Assembly (NCBI RefSeq): GCF_004770895.1
Contig: NZ_RQHS01000019.1
Coordinates: 1 to 64,000 of the forward strand
Direction: 5' to 3'
Length of the DNA stretch: 64,000 nt
DNA from: Leptospira dzoumogneensis
GTDB taxonomy: Bacteria; Spirochaetota; Leptospiria; Leptospirales; Leptospiraceae
Made by a program: the position numbers and the translations under genes. The notes under the pieces were generated by a model. It worked only from the letters and a program-made list of their open reading frames with translations. It was not told the origin of the DNA and did not search any database. This document shows, one piece after another, positions 1 through 8,698 of this stretch (position 1 is the stretch's first letter; every line of letters begins with the position of its first letter).

Positions 1-102
1 ATTAACCCTCCTTTGCATACGTTTAGTGTTACCTATGTTCCCGGTCTATTTTGTTACCCATGTCTCCGGTTTGTACCCAGGGCGGGGGCCGCCGCTAACC
101 CA

Positions 103-118
103 TGTAGGAACTCCTACA
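103..118. repeat. 16-bp intergenic palindrome, copy A
   Basis: TGTAGGAACTCCTACA has 7-bp arms TGTAGGA/TCCTACA around a 2-nt centre. The exact reverse complement of this 16-mer occurs at 43053-43068, and looser versions lie at 1860-1875 and 58524-58539. All four are between genes, which points to a dispersed repeat or operator rather than chance. Here it sits just 3' of the gene ending at 145. The remaining bases at the window start (1-144) show no gene I can support. Confidence 0.7.
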
Positions 119-144
119 AAAGATCAAAATCAATATCCGAAAAC

Positions 145-1047
145 TCAATCCAACTTCGAAGGCATAAGATCCAATAATTCAGACCAGCGTTTTTTGTCAT
201 CTGAGCTGATCTTGTTTCTTCGATCGTAACGAATATTATAAATTCCGAATTCTCCTCTATATAACTTAGAAACTTGAGAAGAGACAGGCTGTTTACCACA
301 TCCGGAATTTTCCCAAGAATAAGAAATTTTTCCGGACTTCTCCGATTCCAAATTCCAAAGAATATTTGGACACTCTTTCTTCTTACCGGACTCCAATAAG
401 GAGTAAATTTCAAAAGGAGAAGAAGCCCTCACCTTATAAATATGAATAGAAAGCATTTCATTCCAGAATAATAAGGATTCGGACTTAGGAACATACTGCA
501 ATAATGCTTGGTCCATCCTGTCAACATCGGAAACAAGTTTCCACTCTCTTCCATCCAAACGAATAGACTCCCCTTCTGCGTCCAATGAAAGGTCTCTTCT
601 GAATTGTTTTTTATCGGATTCATGGATAGAAACTTCTGTTTGTAAATGAGTGATTTGTCCATTATCGTTTTTTAATGCGATCCGGATCCATTTACGCGTG
701 GTACCGATTTTTCGGATCCAATCCTTATTTTCGGGAACTTCTACCCTAAATTTTAAAAGAACAGATCCGATCGGAAATACCTTTTCTTGTTGGAATAATA
801 AAATATCGGAAGAATTTTCATTTAATTCAAATCCCTCCAAACCTACTATAAACGGGTTTTTAACTGTTCCTTTTAGAAAGATCTCGATTTTTTTAGATTC
901 AGTCTTATAGAAGATCTTCTCAATCTTGAACCAATCGTTTTCAGTTTTCTTTTTACGGACCATGTCCGGAAAACAAAAGGAAAACAATAATATGCAGAAA
1001 ATTGAAATTAGTAATTTATAATAAGACTTTCGTAAAGAACGATCCAA
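145..1047 (-). CDS. Putative membrane-anchored envelope protein of unknown function
   Basis: About 300 residues. The open frame runs back to an ATG at 1128, but that would overlap the upstream gene by 79 bp. I therefore place the start at the TTG at 1047, two bases after the upstream stop. From there the protein begins LDRSLRKSYYKLLIS and runs into a hydrophobic segment (about residues 8-25), typical of a signal or anchor peptide. The rest is a soluble domain with a Cys pair near the C-terminus (KKECPN and NSGCGK). I recognise no family. Close spacing suggests cotranscription with the membrane protein upstream. The start is an inference; the frame is well supported by length. Confidence 0.55.
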   Translation of the reverse strand: MDRSLRKSYYKLLISIFCILLFSFCFPDMVRKKKTENDWFKIEKIFYKTESKKIEIFLKGTVKNPFIVGLEGFELNENSSDILLFQQEKVFPIGSVLLKFRVEVPENKDWIRKIGTTRKWIRIALKNDNGQITHLQTEVSIHESDKKQFRRDLSLDAEGESIRLDGREWKLVSDVDRMDQALLQYVPKSESLLFWNEMLSIHIYKVRASSPFEIYSLLESGKKKECPNILWNLESEKSGKISYSWENSGCGKQPVSSQVSKLYRGEFGIYNIRYDRRNKISSDDKKRWSELLDLMPSKLD

Positions 1048-1049
1048 AT

Positions 1050-1748
1050 TCAGCCTGCAACAAACCTTCTTCGGATGGAAACAAGATGAGCGAACAGAAC
1101 GGAAGGAACTATAAAGGATGGCAGCCATACGTATGGAAATTGAAGTACCGCAGTGTTCGGTCTTTCAAAAGATAATTTTTGAAAAGGCCCCGGTGCAGAT
1201 AAGATCCCCAAGATCACTATATTCAATAAAAATAAAAGGCCTACTATATTCCAAAACAAAATCCAATTTTTAGAGGATGTCGGCTTATTCAGAATGAAAT
1301 AAGCTGCAATCGGAGCAGTCAGACCGATCAGAATATCGAAATTCCAACCTGCAAATGTCATACTGATCGGGACCCAACCGTACATTGCCAACCAGTATAA
1401 GACAAGCTCCACCGGTATTCTTGCCAGATGTAAATACGTTAAATTTTCCCCGGGGATTTGATCCATCCAAGTTCTACTAGAAGGAAAAATGAAAAGTAAA
1501 ACCAAGAACAAGACAGGAGGAACCACCATGCATAAAAATCTTGGAGGAAAAGGATCGGTGACCAGGTAAAATCCGGTCCCGCTTAAGATCCCTTGCAGTG
1601 CAAGCCAGGCCGCTAAAGCCAAAAGGATCAAAGAAGAACCGATCCAATTTTTTCTAGAACCCAGGACAAGTGAGAAAAAATATCCTAAAATAGCGAATAC
1701 CGTAGAACCGAAAACTATTGGAACAAGAGGTGGAAGATGGGCCGACAT
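1050..1748 (-). CDS. Multi-pass membrane protein of unknown function
   Basis: 232 residues, made almost entirely of hydrophobic stretches separated by short loops; I count roughly six or seven membrane segments, the last ending near SFIVPSVLFAHLV with a basic RRR tail on the presumed cytoplasmic side. No catalytic motif is visible. Start ATG at 1748 follows an AT-rich leader. It is the first gene of a likely two-gene minus-strand unit with the envelope protein that begins two bases beyond its stop. It is divergent from the LysM-FecR gene at 1922; a 16-bp palindrome lies in the shared upstream region. Function unknown. Confidence 0.7.
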   Translation of the reverse strand: MSAHLPPLVPIVFGSTVFAILGYFFSLVLGSRKNWIGSSLILLALAAWLALQGILSGTGFYLVTDPFPPRFLCMVVPPVLFLVLLFIFPSSRTWMDQIPGENLTYLHLARIPVELVLYWLAMYGWVPISMTFAGWNFDILIGLTAPIAAYFILNKPTSSKNWILFWNIVGLLFLLNIVILGILSAPGPFQKLSFERPNTAVLQFPYVWLPSFIVPSVLFAHLVSIRRRFVAG

Positions 1749-1859
1749 ACGATCTCAAAAAGAGGCCCAAATCATTGGAATTTTAGAAAATAAGGCAATC
1801 ATTTTCCTCGAAATTCCGGCCAATTCTTTCTTCTCCTTTTTCGCCTAAGCGCCGTATTT

Positions 1860-1875
1860 TGTTGGAATTCCCACA
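1860..1875. repeat. 16-bp intergenic palindrome, copy B (divergent promoter region)
   Basis: TGTTGGAATTCCCACA matches the window consensus TGTNGGANNTCCNACA. It is centred about 55 bp upstream of the ATG at 1922 and 110 bp upstream of the divergent start at 1748. This could be a regulator site for either gene, or simply a member of a dispersed repeat family. Confidence 0.55.
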
Positions 1876-1921
1876 AGATTCTCTTCTAATACTAGGTTAG
1901 AACTAGTTTCCAGGATAAATC

Positions 1922-2821
1922 ATGGCTTCTCTGAATTTTCAGTATTCGATTTCTCGATCTAAATTATTTCGATTTTTTGCAATCCTACTTATTTCCGTTT
2001 CTTTAATAGGCCTTCTTGCAGAGCCCAAAAAAGGAGTCCATGAAGACGTTTTCGAATACAAGGTAAAGAAGAATGATACCTTATCCAAGATCGCAAAGGA
2101 ATTTCTACAAGACCCAAGGAACTGGAAAGAATTATTAAAATATAATGAAATTCCAAACCCTTCTTTGATTAGAGAAGGCACTACTCTATTTATACCGGGC
2201 TTTTTAAGAAAAGATACGATCTCAGCAACCGGAGAAATTATAAAACCCAATGCCGGCCCGGTGGCAATCGCAGACTTCCAAAGAGGACAGGTCCAATTTT
2301 CCAGAGATTTTACTCCGACGGGACTTCCTGCAAGTTGGTCCAAACTTTCCAAAGACCAATTATTGAATATGGATGATTGGGTCCAAACGGGACAAGGTTC
2401 TTCTTCTAAAATTATATTCTCCAAAAGCGGAACAATTGTAGAGTTAAGAGAAAAGACCTTAACTAAGATCATAAAAACAACTTCGGAATCTATTTCAGAA
2501 TATAAGTTGAACAAGGATGGAGGAATTCTGGAACTCAAATCCGGATATCTAGAAGCCAAAGTCCCGCCTAAAAAACCCGGGGATGATACCCGCAAATTTA
2601 TGGTATTAACTCCTACAGCGGTAGTAGGAGTGAGAGGAACTGAATTATATGTAAGCGCCCCTGATCCTGAAAACACTACAGTAGGATGTTATAAAGGAGA
2701 ATTAGAAGTCTCCGCAGAAGGAAAAACAGTGGCGGTCCCTGCAGGATTCGGTACTACTGTGGTAAAAGGACAAGCTCCTTCTAAGCCCGAAAAACTTCCC
2801 GAAAAGGTTGAGTTAGAGTGA
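1922..2821 (+). CDS. LysM and FecR domain envelope protein
   Basis: 299 residues. A signal/anchor segment (about 16-33) is followed by a LysM module (about 44-94: FEYKVKKNDTLSKIAKEF ... GTTLFIPG), which binds peptidoglycan glycan chains. A FecR-type domain follows (about 150-280), seen in DDWVQTGQGSSSKIIF and the hallmark TPTAVVGVRGTELYVS. LysM-FecR proteins are exported and peptidoglycan-associated. Unlike classical FecR there is no adjacent FecI sigma factor, so a signalling role is unlikely; a structural or surface-assembly role is more probable. The stop codon overlaps the next gene's GTG start (GTGA), so the two are translationally coupled. Confidence 0.85.
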   Translation: MASLNFQYSISRSKLFRFFAILLISVSLIGLLAEPKKGVHEDVFEYKVKKNDTLSKIAKEFLQDPRNWKELLKYNEIPNPSLIREGTTLFIPGFLRKDTISATGEIIKPNAGPVAIADFQRGQVQFSRDFTPTGLPASWSKLSKDQLLNMDDWVQTGQGSSSKIIFSKSGTIVELREKTLTKIIKTTSESISEYKLNKDGGILELKSGYLEAKVPPKKPGDDTRKFMVLTPTAVVGVRGTELYVSAPDPENTTVGCYKGELEVSAEGKTVAVPAGFGTTVVKGQAPSKPEKLPEKVELE

Positions 2822-4056
2822 GAATTCTGGATCGGAATATTATAAAATATAAATTTTCATTTTTATTATCCTTACTGCTTCTTCTTTCGGGAGAGGCATT
2901 TTCCGAACAACAAAGAGTAAGTCTTCGCTGGAAACCCAGCCAAGGTGCAGAATATTATCTGATCGAACTATCGGAAGACAGAGAATTTTTAAGAATACAC
3001 CATTTTTATAAGACCAAAAACTTCCGTTATGAATTCAATTCACAAGATTCTAAATTCTATGTTCGAGTAGTCGGGATCAATGTGGATGGAGGAAGAGGAG
3101 TTTCTTCTCCTATCATTTCTTTGGCGGATAAATTCGCCGCAGCACCTAAAGTAAAAGTAGAAAGACCTTCTACAGTAGTCGCTTCTTCGGAAGAATTGAG
3201 GATCTCACTGGGTGATCCTAAAACCAGCGGACCTTCTACCAATTCCCCCGGATCTCCTAACTCTCAAAAACAAGTTCCAGTCTCTACATATTATAGGGTG
3301 AATGGAGGAGAATGGCAAAGCTATGATGGTTCCATTTCTCTTTCCCAAGAAGGCTGGAACGAAGTGGAATTTTATTCCGAAGATATATTAGGAAATAAGG
3401 AAACACCTAAAAAGACAAAATATCTTAAAGATACGACTGCACCTCAAGTCCGTTTGATAGGAGAGAAGAAGGGACAATCAGGTTTAATAGAGATTAAATC
3501 CGGAGCAGAACTTACATTACAAGCTACTGAAGAAGGTTCCGGAATAGAAGAGATAACGATCAATCTTGCCGCCAGAGATGGAAGCGGAGCGGAAGTAAAT
3601 CTAACTCTTTCCGGCGAAGAGGCAAAGAAGCCGATCAAAATTTCTTCTTCAGGTATAGATGGGCTCTCCATTCTTCGTTGGGAAGCAAATGATAAAGCAG
3701 GAAATTATATCCAATCGGAGATCCCCTTATTGATAGATGCAAAACATCCGGTCTGCGTATTCGCCCCTACAGAAGGTAAACTCAGAGAAGACGGTATCTA
3801 TTATCTAAAAGAAAACGGACTCATCGCAATTCGCTGCGAAGATCCCGGCACAGGATCAGGACTTTCTAAATTGGAATACAAGATCGGCAATGGTCCTATC
3901 CAATCTTACCAAGCTCCGATCGGATTCAATACCGGTATTCATACTGTTACGGTTTATACTTCAGACAGAGTCGGAAACCAGGCAGAGTTCAAGATCAAAG
4001 TGAACGCAATAAAACCGGATTGGCAAAAGACCGGATCCGAACTCCAAGAAAAATAG
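2818..4056 (+). CDS. Exported Ig-like/OmpL47-type repeat protein
   Basis: 412 residues starting at a GTG that overlaps the upstream stop. A signal peptide (about 11-29, ending SGEAFSE) precedes a fibronectin-III-like stretch (about 33-105: VSLRWKPSQGAEYYLIELS). At least two Ig/OmpL47-like modules follow, one near 158-205 (YYRVNGGEWQSYDGSISL) and one near 350-397 (LEYKIGNGPIQSYQAPIGF). Each has the pattern Y-(K/R)-(I/V)-(N/G)GG...W/Y..Y...I.L..G.n.v...s.D..GN. Such modules occur in leptospiral surface proteins. Coupling to a LysM-FecR protein suggests a peptidoglycan-to-surface pair. The convergent gene at 4151 uses the same module. Confidence 0.8.
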   Translation: MRILDRNIIKYKFSFLLSLLLLLSGEAFSEQQRVSLRWKPSQGAEYYLIELSEDREFLRIHHFYKTKNFRYEFNSQDSKFYVRVVGINVDGGRGVSSPIISLADKFAAAPKVKVERPSTVVASSEELRISLGDPKTSGPSTNSPGSPNSQKQVPVSTYYRVNGGEWQSYDGSISLSQEGWNEVEFYSEDILGNKETPKKTKYLKDTTAPQVRLIGEKKGQSGLIEIKSGAELTLQATEEGSGIEEITINLAARDGSGAEVNLTLSGEEAKKPIKISSSGIDGLSILRWEANDKAGNYIQSEIPLLIDAKHPVCVFAPTEGKLREDGIYYLKENGLIAIRCEDPGTGSGLSKLEYKIGNGPIQSYQAPIGFNTGIHTVTVYTSDRVGNQAEFKIKVNAIKPDWQKTGSELQEK

Positions 4057-4113
4057 CTTATTAAATTATTATAAAATGGACCGCGCTGCGGACTTTAAAG
4101 AAGTAAAGAAGAA

Positions 4114-4142
4114 GGGACCCGTATTCTAAACGGATCCCTTTT
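4114..4142. terminator. Hairpin terminator between convergent genes
   Basis: GGGACCCGT (4114-4122) pairs with ACGGATCCC (4130-4138), with one mismatch and a 7-nt loop, and is followed by TTTT. It lies between two convergent genes, as expected of an intrinsic terminator for the plus-strand unit and possibly both. Confidence 0.7.
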
Positions 4143-4150
4143 GGCGATTT

Positions 4151-5191
4151 CTAATTTTCTGTGCCTGGTGAAGCGGAAGAACTTGCCGGTTTAGCTGCCG
4201 GAGCAGGAGAGCTCGGTTTATTATCCACTTTTTGGATCTTAGTCTCAGGAGGAGTGGTATCTACTATAAAAGCGATCTTCTTCACTTCGCTTTCATTACC
4301 TACCGAATCCACCGATTTAGCTTCAATCGTGTGATTTCCTTGTGCTTCTACAGAAACAGGATCAGCATATGATTTCCATTCGCCAGAATCCAATTTATAA
4401 AAGATCTGTTTAATTCCGGATAATGTATCGGAAGCCTTGATGGTGAATGCATTTCCGCTTTTTACGAAAATTTTATCTTTCACAGTTACAAGTGCAGAAC
4501 CGAAAAGTTCAACCAAAGGTTTTTCTTGGTCCACGGTTACTGCTAAAACAGAATCAGTGGAAGTATTTCCGGACTTATCAGTTGCAGAAAACTTAATAGT
4601 ATTCACTCCGGCTTTTTCCAACTGGATCGGTTTACCATCATAAACTTTAGGCTCGGAACCGTTGATAGAGATCTTGATATCCTGAACACCTGCCAGGTTA
4701 TCCTGAGCAGTGATAGAATAAGTTAAAGTTTTAGTAGCATAATTCGTATTTTCATGAACTACAAGTGCAGCACTCGGAGTGATCTTGGTAGAAGGAGGAG
4801 TATTATCCACAAGGACGTTAAAATGTTTTTCCGGTTCTTTATTCCCCGCCTTGTCGACCGCTCTATAAGTGATCTTAGTCAGACCTTCTCTTACCAATGT
4901 GATTGAAGAAACATATTTTGTATAATCCCCGGACCCGATCTTATATTCGATATAATCCACAGTGGAACCTTCGTCCTTAGAGTTGAACTCGAAGGAAGAT
5001 TGGGAGTTGATGTATAGATCCGGTTTTTCTCCGGAAGATGATTCTCTTTCTGTTGTAGAAGGTTTAGTAGTTTCCGCCTTAGGTGCGGTGGATTTCGGAG
5101 GAGCAGTTGTAGTACTCGGCGAAGTTTGAGCGAAAATAGCGCTGGAGACTAGCATACTTGCTAGAAGGACCCATAAGGGATTGCGATTCAT
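4151..5191 (-). CDS. OmpL47-type surface protein with three Ig-like modules
   Basis: 346 residues from the ATG at 5191, which has a GGAG site six bases upstream and opens with a clear signal peptide (MNRNPLWVLLASMLVSSAIFAQ). An upstream in-frame ATG at 5245 would put 18 polar residues before the signal and is less likely. After a Ser/Thr/Pro-rich linker, three modules of about 95 residues follow. Each has a Y-K-(I/L)-GSG/DSGEW core, a VD.(A/S)GN turn and an ending VD.TPP. This is the arrangement of leptospiral OmpL47-type proteins, which are surface-exposed. The C-terminus is Pro/Ala/Ser-rich. The exact ligand is unknown. Confidence 0.85.
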   Translation of the reverse strand: MNRNPLWVLLASMLVSSAIFAQTSPSTTTAPPKSTAPKAETTKPSTTERESSSGEKPDLYINSQSSFEFNSKDEGSTVDYIEYKIGSGDYTKYVSSITLVREGLTKITYRAVDKAGNKEPEKHFNVLVDNTPPSTKITPSAALVVHENTNYATKTLTYSITAQDNLAGVQDIKISINGSEPKVYDGKPIQLEKAGVNTIKFSATDKSGNTSTDSVLAVTVDQEKPLVELFGSALVTVKDKIFVKSGNAFTIKASDTLSGIKQIFYKLDSGEWKSYADPVSVEAQGNHTIEAKSVDSVGNESEVKKIAFIVDTTPPETKIQKVDNKPSSPAPAAKPASSSASPGTEN

Positions 5192-5321
5192 TCTTTTCTC
5201 CAATGAAAAATTAGTGTTATCACTGTTTGACGACAAAAAATCCACGGAATCTTCCCATTCTATGTAAGAAATTCGAAAAAATTCAGGCTAAATTTCGTCA
5301 TCTTCCTGCGGAAAAAATCTT

Positions 5322-5804
5322 CTATTTCTTTTCCTTTTTGGAGAAGGAGCCGGACTTCCAAAATTTATATACAGGCAAAAAACTACTCAAAACAGGCAAT
5401 AACATCAAAATAGCGTAGGATCGAGAAAACAAACTTGCTGCCCCATTTTGGACCACAGTCGTAGCGTTATACAAGGTAAGATCGGAAACAATCACCGCAC
5501 ATAAATCTTGATTTTGTAATGTAGAATATACGAAATAAACGGGGATATAAGCTATATAAAAATACAAAGAGATCAGAAATGGAAAGGTGACAAGCGCCTG
5601 TCCCACCAGGCCTCCGGAAGGGATCCCGAACCATATTAAAAAAAGGCAAAATACCGAAACTACAAAAGAAGCCTGGGTAAATAAAAGGTAAATACTGTCG
5701 TCTCCTTGTGTGCAGGTCCCTGATTCCGCAAGAACGATGCATAACGGAATAAGTAAGAACAGAAGGTCTCCGAGCCAGAACAGGATTTTTTTGAGTATAT
5801 TCAT
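5322..5804 (-). CDS. Small four-helix membrane protein, unknown function
   Basis: 160 residues with about four hydrophobic helices (near 7-25, 40-60, 70-93 and 128-147) and a Lys-rich C-terminus (SFSKKEKK). A short loop between the first two helices carries one Cys and acidic residues (GTCTQGDD). It starts immediately after the stop of the DUF488 gene, so both are probably on one transcript. No family recognised. Confidence 0.65.
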   Translation of the reverse strand: MNILKKILFWLGDLLFLLIPLCIVLAESGTCTQGDDSIYLLFTQASFVVSVFCLFLIWFGIPSGGLVGQALVTFPFLISLYFYIAYIPVYFVYSTLQNQDLCAVIVSDLTLYNATTVVQNGAASLFSRSYAILMLLPVLSSFLPVYKFWKSGSFSKKEKK

Positions 5805-6149
5805 TTATTTCGACAAAAATTCCTTTAAAGCGATCGCGTTGTTATATTCCAAATTTTTAGAAGAATATAAAAAGGTGACCACTTTTTCGTCCAAAGATAC
5901 TTTTAATTTTTCCAAACCTTCCGGATTAGATTTTAATTCCGCCCAATATCTTTTTTTGAATTCGGCCCAATGCTCCGGATCATGACCGTACCATTTTCTG
6001 AGTTCGTTACTAGGAGAGATCTCCTTTAACCAAAGATCTATTTTTCCGAATTCTTTGCTGATCCCTCTCGGCCAAAGACGATCTACTAAAATTCTTTTTC
6101 CATCCTCTTTCGAAGGAGACTCGTACACTCTTTTGATCTTAATCTGCAT
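5805..6149 (-). CDS. DUF488 (YeaO-like) family protein
   Basis: 114 residues, the usual length for this family. The diagnostic features are all visible: KRVYESP near the start, [10 protein letters not shown] (about 23-32), [19 protein letters not shown] (about 39-57) and the Trp/Tyr-rich [12 protein letters not shown]488 proteins are small, widespread, cytoplasmic and of uncertain function. Tightly spaced between the nitroreductase-like gene upstream and the small membrane protein downstream, all on the minus strand. Confidence 0.9.
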   Translation of the reverse strand: MQIKIKRVYESPSKEDGKRILVDRLWPRGISKEFGKIDLWLKEISPSNELRKWYGHDPEHWAEFKKRYWAELKSNPEGLEKLKVSLDEKVVTFLYSSKNLEYNNAIALKEFLSK

Positions 6150-6154
6150 CGCAT

Positions 6155-7330
6155 TTATAAGATAAAGTCTTTAGGATCTCTTCTAGGGCTATAATAATGA
6201 TAGTCACTTTTTCCTAAACGAACCAACATCTGTATCTTTTCTCCGGATCTTAAAGAAGACTCGAATTCATTTCTGATAGGATCCATTTCAGGATATTCTT
6301 GTAATATCTGGCTCATTGGATGAATAGAAAATCCGTTTTTGGTAGTTGCCAATTGCAAACGAAGATAATCTTTTCCCGCTTGGACCCAATCTATGATTTC
6401 GTTATGATCCGTTTTCAGAAAAATAAATCCCTTAGAACTTTCTACTTGGGAAGTAAACATATCCATGCCCGCTTTTTTATTTTCATCGGAATGCCAGCTT
6501 TCGACACCGGGTTTTAAGAAAAAATTCCGAGCGAAAAAATATTTCAAGCCGGAAACACCTGTCGCTCTCAAAGAAAGTCCGTCTTTAAATTTTCCGATCT
6601 CCTCATCATTATAACGGAACCAAATCCTGGATTCTTCATAGGTATTATAAGTATCCGTTTCCATTTGCATCGCAGCGACCAATTGTTTTCTTAAGTTCTC
6701 AGAGCCCGCTTTAGGAATGAACTTCAGTTCGGAATACAAAACCGCGGAATCTTTACGGATCTTTTCAAAATCTTCCTGAGTTAGATCTTCACCTTCATAA
6801 ATACTTCTTCTTGTTACTCGGTCCGAAATAAATTCGGATAAAGGATTACGGACTATATCTTCTTGTTTGTTCAAAACAATTTTAGCGATCGGTTTTTTGC
6901 CGATATCTCCAATCGTATATTTTCCTTCCGGAAAAAGAGAAACTTCCGCAAAATAACCTAAGACTTGAATTCCTAAACTTAGGTTTTCTAGAAAGGTACC
7001 TTGTCCAATATGGATTTGCCTAAAGGTTGGATCCGTATCTTTTAATAAACGTTTCTCATCCACATATAAAAACGCAGAATGATCATCTATAAGTTTGAAT
7101 TTCCAAGGTTGTACATTATGAGGATTCGGAGCGGTGATCCCGATACGAATCGCCTTTAAGATAGGGGAAATATTCTCGGAAAGAAATCCAGGACCGAAAG
7201 GATCCTTTCTTTCATAATCATATCTTTCCTTTGAGGAAGTTTTACAATATTGTAAAATTTGAGAAGTGGAAAGAATTACACCGAAACTAATGCCGTATTT
7301 TAAAAATGTTTTTCGACTGAATGAAACCAT
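6155..7330 (-). CDS. Exported nitroreductase-family protein
   Basis: 391 residues. The N-terminus ([16 protein letters not shown] ... LQYC) looks like a Tat-type or lipoprotein signal: it has SRKxFLK rather than a strict twin arginine and a possible lipobox Cys near residue 29. The body carries the nitroreductase signature [12 protein letters not shown] (about 66-77), the FMN-contact region, and [12 protein letters not shown]. The C-terminal part ([15 protein letters not shown] ... MLVRLGKSD) is typical of Acg-like, divergent nitroreductases, which may bind flavin without classical activity. Likely FMN-binding and outside the cytoplasm; the substrate is not predictable. Confidence 0.75.
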   Translation of the reverse strand: MVSFSRKTFLKYGISFGVILSTSQILQYCKTSSKERYDYERKDPFGPGFLSENISPILKAIRIGITAPNPHNVQPWKFKLIDDHSAFLYVDEKRLLKDTDPTFRQIHIGQGTFLENLSLGIQVLGYFAEVSLFPEGKYTIGDIGKKPIAKIVLNKQEDIVRNPLSEFISDRVTRRSIYEGEDLTQEDFEKIRKDSAVLYSELKFIPKAGSENLRKQLVAAMQMETDTYNTYEESRIWFRYNDEEIGKFKDGLSLRATGVSGLKYFFARNFFLKPGVESWHSDENKKAGMDMFTSQVESSKGFIFLKTDHNEIIDWVQAGKDYLRLQLATTKNGFSIHPMSQILQEYPEMDPIRNEFESSLRSGEKIQMLVRLGKSDYHYYSPRRDPKDFIL

Positions 7331-7381
7331 GGCCGAAAAACCTAAGGGAAACTAAGTCGGAGTCAATCCAATTCGGGAGAA

Positions 7382-7843
7382 CTATTCCCAATAATTTATC
7401 ATCAATTCTTTGGACCAATCCGGCTGAGAGATCCCGGACATTGGCAGGAATTCCCTCATCACAGGTTTAATATCTACTACCGGAGTTCCATCGATCGCAT
7501 CCAAATATTTCACCAAAAGTTTTTTGCCGTCCCTTCTCAAAAGTTCTACGATAGTAGAGCCTATATGGTTCGGACGATTTCTCTTTCTTTGCGCAAAGAT
7601 CCCAACCTTAGGCCATCTTTTGTTTTCCCTCGGATGTTCACTGCCTAAGACAGGTTCCGATCCAACGGCTTTATGAAAGATATAGATGATCTCTAAATGG
7701 GAAAATGTCTCGATCCCATCCAAAGACTCAGAAGGAATATCGTCTTCCAGTTTGATCTCGGAAACGATTTCCGCCCAATAATCATCCTGGATCTCTGATC
7801 TTGAGTTCGAGACATTTGCGATCGGCCGAATCGTAAATTCCAT
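7382..7843 (-). CDS. trmO: TrmO-like tRNA t6A37 methyltransferase
   Basis: 153 residues from the ATG at 7843, preceded by AAAGAGG; an ATG five codons upstream is possible. The TrmO (YaeB/VirR-like) core is clear: FTIRPIANVSNSR at the start, GIETFSHLEIIYIFHKA, then FAQRKRNRPNHIGSTIVELL, the SAM-binding beta-barrel motif, and LDAIDGTPVVDIKP. TrmO uses S-adenosylmethionine to N6-methylate threonylcarbamoyl-adenosine 37 of tRNA. It is shorter than the E. coli protein, lacking the C-terminal domain, as in compact bacterial and archaeal members. Catalytic competence is inferred from family membership. Confidence 0.8.
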   Translation of the reverse strand: MEFTIRPIANVSNSRSEIQDDYWAEIVSEIKLEDDIPSESLDGIETFSHLEIIYIFHKAVGSEPVLGSEHPRENKRWPKVGIFAQRKRNRPNHIGSTIVELLRRDGKKLLVKYLDAIDGTPVVDIKPVMREFLPMSGISQPDWSKELMINYWE

Positions 7844-7912
7844 AAAAGCCTCTTTCATCCTAAAAGATGTTTTAAGAGACGATGGAAAATACTCTTCGGC
7901 AAGGAATTAATT

Positions 7913-8554
7913 TCAGTCTTCCGGTTTTGCGTTTAAGTATTCTTTGAATTTTTCCAGGTCGCCTTCTACAACCGGGATGGTGATAGGTTCTGATCCTGAG
8001 TATAAACGAATAGAAAATCCGTTGGATTTTAAAATTGCGTCCTCATCTTCTTTTTTCATAAGAAAAGTAGCGTTAAGAAGTACCGAGGTGCTGGTTTGAG
8101 TACTAAGGCTGGTTTTCGTACCACCCATACCTCCGGAAGTTGAGGCTGTGGAATTGTATCCATAGTTAGGTGTTGAAGCGGCTTTTGTGGAAACAGTAGT
8201 AACAGTTTGAGCAGAAACGTTTCCAAAAGCTAAAGTAGAAGTTTTGTCCCCTATTTGTAAGAAGCCGCTACGCTCAATCGGGTTGTTCATAGTTGTCGCA
8301 TGAACCTTTACCCTAGCGACAGTCGGAACTAAAACTTCCTTGCCCAATTCACGGGTAACGTCCAGTTCAACTATATATTTCGTAAGAAAAGAATCAATAA
8401 GAGTGCCTGGATATGATTCTTCTGCTTTAAGTTTTAATTTCAAATTTACGGAATGGGTATTTTTAAAATTGTCTTTTGTAATCCTTACAGTATCGAACAT
8501 ACATCCGGTCATAACGGATACCAAAACGGACAATATGAATATTCTCTTAAACAA
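7913..8554 (-). CDS. Lipoprotein, tandem paralogue 1
   Basis: 213 residues from a TTG at 8554 with GGAG about eight bases upstream; this puts a normal signal peptide (LFKRIFILSVLVSVMTGC) with lipobox Cys at about residue 18. The open frame extends further upstream but that part is not signal-like. The mature protein has KDNFKNTH, a conserved LDVTRELG strand, a Ser/Thr/Gly-rich middle (about 125-160), and ILKSNGFSIRLYSGSEPITIP near the end. The next gene upstream (8699) has the same blocks in the same order, so the pair arose by duplication. No family recognised; probably outer-membrane or periplasmic. Confidence 0.75.
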   Translation of the reverse strand: MFKRIFILSVLVSVMTGCMFDTVRITKDNFKNTHSVNLKLKLKAEESYPGTLIDSFLTKYIVELDVTRELGKEVLVPTVARVKVHATTMNNPIERSGFLQIGDKTSTLAFGNVSAQTVTTVSTKAASTPNYGYNSTASTSGGMGGTKTSLSTQTSTSVLLNATFLMKKEDEDAILKSNGFSIRLYSGSEPITIPVVEGDLEKFKEYLNAKPED

Positions 8555-8698
8555 GTTAATTCTCCAATTTATATATAGAATCCAATCAAATGAAAATCTG
8601 CGACAGGTCAAGAGAGTATTTTTGGACTAAATATGATAAAAATTTAAATTAGCACGTTATCTCATTTTGGATAACGTGTTTTTCCGGCAGGAATACTT

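Noticed and set aside
1939..2676. Long minus-strand open frame opposite the LysM-FecR gene
   Set aside because: The plus-strand frame has LysM and FecR motifs and a signal peptide; the minus frame shows no family features.
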